64,000 bases of DNA from Cladocopium goreaui (Eukaryota; Sar; Dinophyceae; Suessiales; Symbiodiniaceae), in NCBI GenBank assembly GCA_947184155.2, contig CAMXCT020003179.1:382001-446000 (forward strand), read 5' to 3'. This document shows, piece after piece, positions 60,778 to 64,000 of the stretch (positions are counted from its first letter, which is position 1; every line of letters starts with the position of its first letter). Under the pieces are notes generated by a model that saw nothing but the letters and a program-made list of their open reading frames with translations, was not told the origin of the DNA and did not search any database. The position numbers and the translations under genes were made by a program.

Positions 60778-62540
60778 ACATGGCAAGCCCGAAAATCCAT
60801 GAAAATCCTTTATAAATTGCTATAAAATGTAGGGTTTTAATGGTTTTTGTTTTGGGGGGTATGGGAAAACCAAGTATACATGGACACATTTGGCACATAC
60901 AAAAATATAATCTTGATATGGGGAATATATATGAATATATGGCCGTATATATATATATGCTTATGATGGGAGATGGGATTGAAAATTGGGATATAGCAGG
61001 GATATCCTTCTGGAAAATTACTGTGATATATACAAATACACAATCATGAATTTATTACAAGTCAGGTGTGAAGCTTAACTAAATACTGGTATGTTTGCAT
61101 AAATGATAAGGACCTCACTTCACGAAGCTGGAATTGCTGCGTAGAATATACATGCATATACCATGGTCAATGAACCATATGCCGGTACATTGGTCAGTTG
61201 GTCGCGTTGTGACTGTCACTGATAGTCCTAATTGCTGTCCCGTGGGCCCGCGGATTCATTGTCCATGCCTGGAATTGTTTTTTTACCACTTGACGGCCCT
61301 GGCCGCACATTTCAAGATCAGACATGTCTTGAAGGGTCAAGTTTGCCCAACATAAATCATTCTCCATGATGATGGATGGAATTGACCTATGTATTCCATG
61401 TCAACCGTTTTCAAGCAACAATTTGGACGTGCTTGCGTTGATGTTCAACCGATTTCAGCCACATGAATTCCAGCAGTTTCCATCCCATGTTCCGTCTCCG
61501 TTTCGTGGTGACCATGTGCAAAAGTCATCAGTCAACCCGACCCCTCTGACAGCGAGTTTCACCTCCAAGGATTGTATCAGTGGTGTGCCTTACTGCATCT
61601 CGCTGGGTCTTGCGCAGTTCAAAACACGGTTACGTAGCGAACACCGGATCATGTGAAGCCAGAATTTTCGGAACCCAGTTCAGTAAATAGCAAGAGAGAA
61701 TTTCGAAAGGAGTTGATTTCACTAGTTTGGGGGTGGCACCCACCAAAAAATAGCAATCCGGGCGTGACATTCATCATAGATTCCTGGCGTTTTCTTAACC
61801 AAAGGTTGATGTGCCGGCAATCCGCATGGCTCTTCTTAAAACCAGAATCTTGGCAAAATACTGCCTGTCCCATATCCCAAAACTTTACGAGTAACTTATA
61901 CTCTGATGAAAAACCGTATGGATTTTTTTGGGGGATCATCCTGTGATGAAATTCATCGAATCATCCATATAGGGGCACTTTATCTATTTGAAAATATTGG
62001 GCATATTCCGATCATTACCAACTGGTAAACCAAGAAATCCATGGTGGATACCATGCAAAACTTCTGAGCCCTGCCTTTCAAGGCACCACTTCCGCGCGTT
62101 TTACTCAAGGGACACGCATCGCAGCACTGATTACAGGTCGGCACGGACATGACTATCCCGTGGTGAACGGAGGGAGCAGTGAAGGGAGCCATGGATGCAT
62201 CTATAGCAAAAAACGGGGAACCATTTGGAGCAACGCGTTGAGTTTCCCAGCCAAATTGAACTGGTTGATTTTGGAAGAATTGTCACAAGAGTTGGCATTT
62301 CATTGCATTGGGTTCCATTCAATCACAAGCTAAATGGGAGTCAGAATGAATTTGTGGTCTGAAACCGTTACAGCAATTCCTTATTTAGAATAAGCTTATT
62401 GTGGTTTGTGGTGGTGGATTTTATATTTTGAGTATTTTTGAGCTATTTGCATATGCGCAACTGCATGTGCAATTCACATGAGCAGCATCAAAAACATCCA
62501 TAAAGGGATTTAGTATTCGGGTTCATGTAGGGAACCTTCC
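60778..62540. other. No supportable gene
   Basis: AT-rich DNA. The best frame (61366-61656 plus, 96 aa) has fairly normal composition but no splice-site support or recognised domain. No repeat family was spotted. Confidence 0.4.
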
Positions 62541-62762
62541 GCGAAAGCAAAACCTCCACGCGCGAAAGCCGTGCGAAAGCTCCGCGAAAGGAGTGCGCCA
62601 AGGTCACGCCGCGAAAGCGGCCGCGAAAGCAGATGACTAGTGTAACATCATTTACGACGAATATTTTCCGCGAAAGCCGCTGCGAAAGATATTGCGAAAA
62701 AAATCCCGCCGCGAAAGCCAAAACTGTGCGCGCGAAAGCACCGCAGAAGCCGTCGCGAAAGC
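62541..62762. repeat. Cluster of GCGAAAGC mini-hairpin motifs
   Basis: Twelve GCGAAA motifs in about 220 bp, at 62541, 62562, 62573, 62584, 62611, 62623, 62670, 62682, 62694, 62711, 62732 and 62755, nine of them exactly GCGAAAGC. All are on the + strand, many 11-12 bp apart. The sequence between them is not repeated. Confidence 0.9.
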
Positions 62763-62863
62763 TTTTCTATAGTAGAACCAGATCGCTACCCGGTTTACGA
62801 CGCCGCTCACATGTTTACCATTGTTTACCACTGTTCAGTCTTCAAACACACATGTGTCTTTTA

Positions 62864-62993
62864 GTGCAATGTGAGGCCCCCCAGTTATAAGTTGGTTTAT
62901 AAGCCCGAGTAACTCTAGTTATAAGTACCATAAACCATAGTTATTGGAGTTATGTTCACCAACTTAGCTATCTTGGGGGCCTCGCATTGTGCA
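62864..62993. mobile_element. MITE-like fold-back element, GAGGCCCCC family
   Basis: The terminal inverted repeats contain CAATGTGAGGCCCCC on the left and, inverted, CAATGCGAGGCCCCC on the right. An inner inverted repeat, TAAGTTGGT/ACCAACTTA, lies just inside. No coding capacity and no clear target-site duplication. Confidence 0.7.
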
Positions 62994-63017
62994 GAACTGC
63001 GCCAACTTCGCGCGCAG

Positions 63018-63152
63018 GCGATGGAAGTTTACAACTCCTGCGTGACGGGATGGTGATCGGCACGGAGCAGCATTTATTTTCCAAGGAAGCTCTGAAGAAC
63101 TCCGAAGCCCGGCCGTCAGTCGTCAGTTCAGTGGTGCTTCCATCCCAAAAAG
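63018..63152 (+). CDS. Candidate internal exon H (135 bp)
   Basis: Bounded by GCGCGCAG and GTAGGT, a consensus donor. Phase 2 gives 44 residues including DGSLQLLRDGMVIGTEQHLF and ARPSVVSSVVLPSQK. This is the best splice-site pair in the window. No family recognised. Confidence 0.5.
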
Positions 63153-64000
63153 GTAGGTTATAATATTATGCAGTTATAACTTACTAGATTCACTGGAAGC
63201 CTAGATACAAGATGATACTTTTGTGGAAAAAAGCATGATTCAGCCTACTCCCACTGATCCCACTACCCAAAGATGGAACCTTCTTGCCATTACTTGATTA
63301 CAAAATTGATCAAAATTGAATGAGCGACCAAGCAAGGATATTGCTGGATATAGCTGACGCGGAATAAACCAGAGATTGATTGGAAGTTGTTAGAGCCAAC
63401 TGTGCTTAGCATACGGGGCGTATCGTTTACCAAAGAATTGCCGGGACAAGCACTGGAAATTCCATGTTTTCCATGGACCATGCGATCCCCTTTGTAGCCT
63501 TTCTGGTTTCCGAAGATGTGGGATATCCTGATTTTGCTGGTTCAAACATTTGACAACTTCTTGCGGTGCTTAAATCATCTTAAATCCCTGGTTGCTTCAA
63601 TCATGGCATATCATTCCCCACTTGTTCCTTCAACGCCCATTTCTGTCAGTTAGCTCATTCTCAATTGTTTGATATCTTGAGGTTTCTATTCTCATTCCCC
63701 ACTGTACCCTCCTGTAAACTGACATAGATATGGAAAACCCATGGTGGGTTTTCATGGGTATTCCACATCTATCATAATCTATATTGTTACTTTTCCCCCA
63801 TGTATCTTCATACAAATGCCATTAAACTCCATTACTTGCCGATGTTAATTAGGAGTGAAGGAGTGGGTTTGAGGCTGCAAAATCGAAGGGAAAGAGGAGA
63901 AAACAAAAAATAAAGAACAAAAATGCATTTTGTTTCCGACTATGTTGTCTAAAATTGTATGTTTGGGAGGGGGGGCAGAGCGGTCAATAAATTTAGGGAC
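63153..64000. other. No supportable gene
   Basis: AT-rich DNA with a relative of the CCTCTGGTA fold-back family at about 63703-63770, which includes the hairpin AAAACCCA-TGG-TGGGTTTT, and a G-run near 63970. Confidence 0.5.

Overview
This window looks like nuclear DNA from a eukaryote with a large, repeat-laden genome, most likely a dinoflagellate. That assignment is an inference. It rests on a non-LTR-type retroelement that carries its own cytosine-5 DNA methyltransferase (such elements are known from Symbiodinium-type dinoflagellates), a Copia relic, very abundant tandem repeats, and short GC-rich exon-like islands between AG and GT splice sites. I saw no dinoflagellate spliced-leader sequence, rRNA or functional tRNA. 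No bacterial or organellar gene organisation is present.

Layout. 1-4.3 kb: simple repeats, a 3.5 kb stretch without a supportable gene, and a 23-bp self-complementary satellite. 4.3-13.7 kb (minus strand): a mobile element with a Gag-like proline/glutamine-rich ORF and a very long gene whose product combines an acidic N-terminus, an alpha/beta-hydrolase domain and a UPF1-like SF1 helicase. 14.0-23.5 kb: a non-coding array of about 3 kb repeats with a 4,374-bp higher-order duplication. 23.5-37.07 kb (minus strand): a 13.5 kb retroelement with six overlapping ORFs. In order of translation these are an unknown protein, a USP-like cysteine protease, a C5-DNA methyltransferase, a small Cys-rich protein, an endonuclease plus reverse transcriptase, and an RNase H followed by a second polymerase-like domain. 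37.1-41.4 kb: purine-rich non-coding DNA, a tRNA-derived SINE with perfect 21-bp target-site duplications, and a broken Copia reverse transcriptase. 41.4-50.1 kb (plus strand): a second, degraded and rearranged copy of the hydrolase-helicase element. 50.2-54.6 kb: several satellite families. 54.6-64 kb: AT-rich DNA with exon-like islands on the plus strand, small fold-back elements and a cluster of GCGAAAGC mini-hairpin motifs.

Common thread. The two large elements and the repeat array between them share short hairpins with a TAC loop (+ strand) and covarying stems. One such hairpin lies 9-26 nt upstream of each of the three ORFs that begin with a proper ATG. An identical 18-nt hairpin sequence sits at both ends of the methyltransferase retroelement. 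This suggests that the elements belong to one interacting, or even one composite, mobile system. ORF junctions change reading frame without stop codons inside the domains, which fits ribosomal frameshifting or reinitiation; assembly indels are a competing explanation that needs raw reads to exclude.
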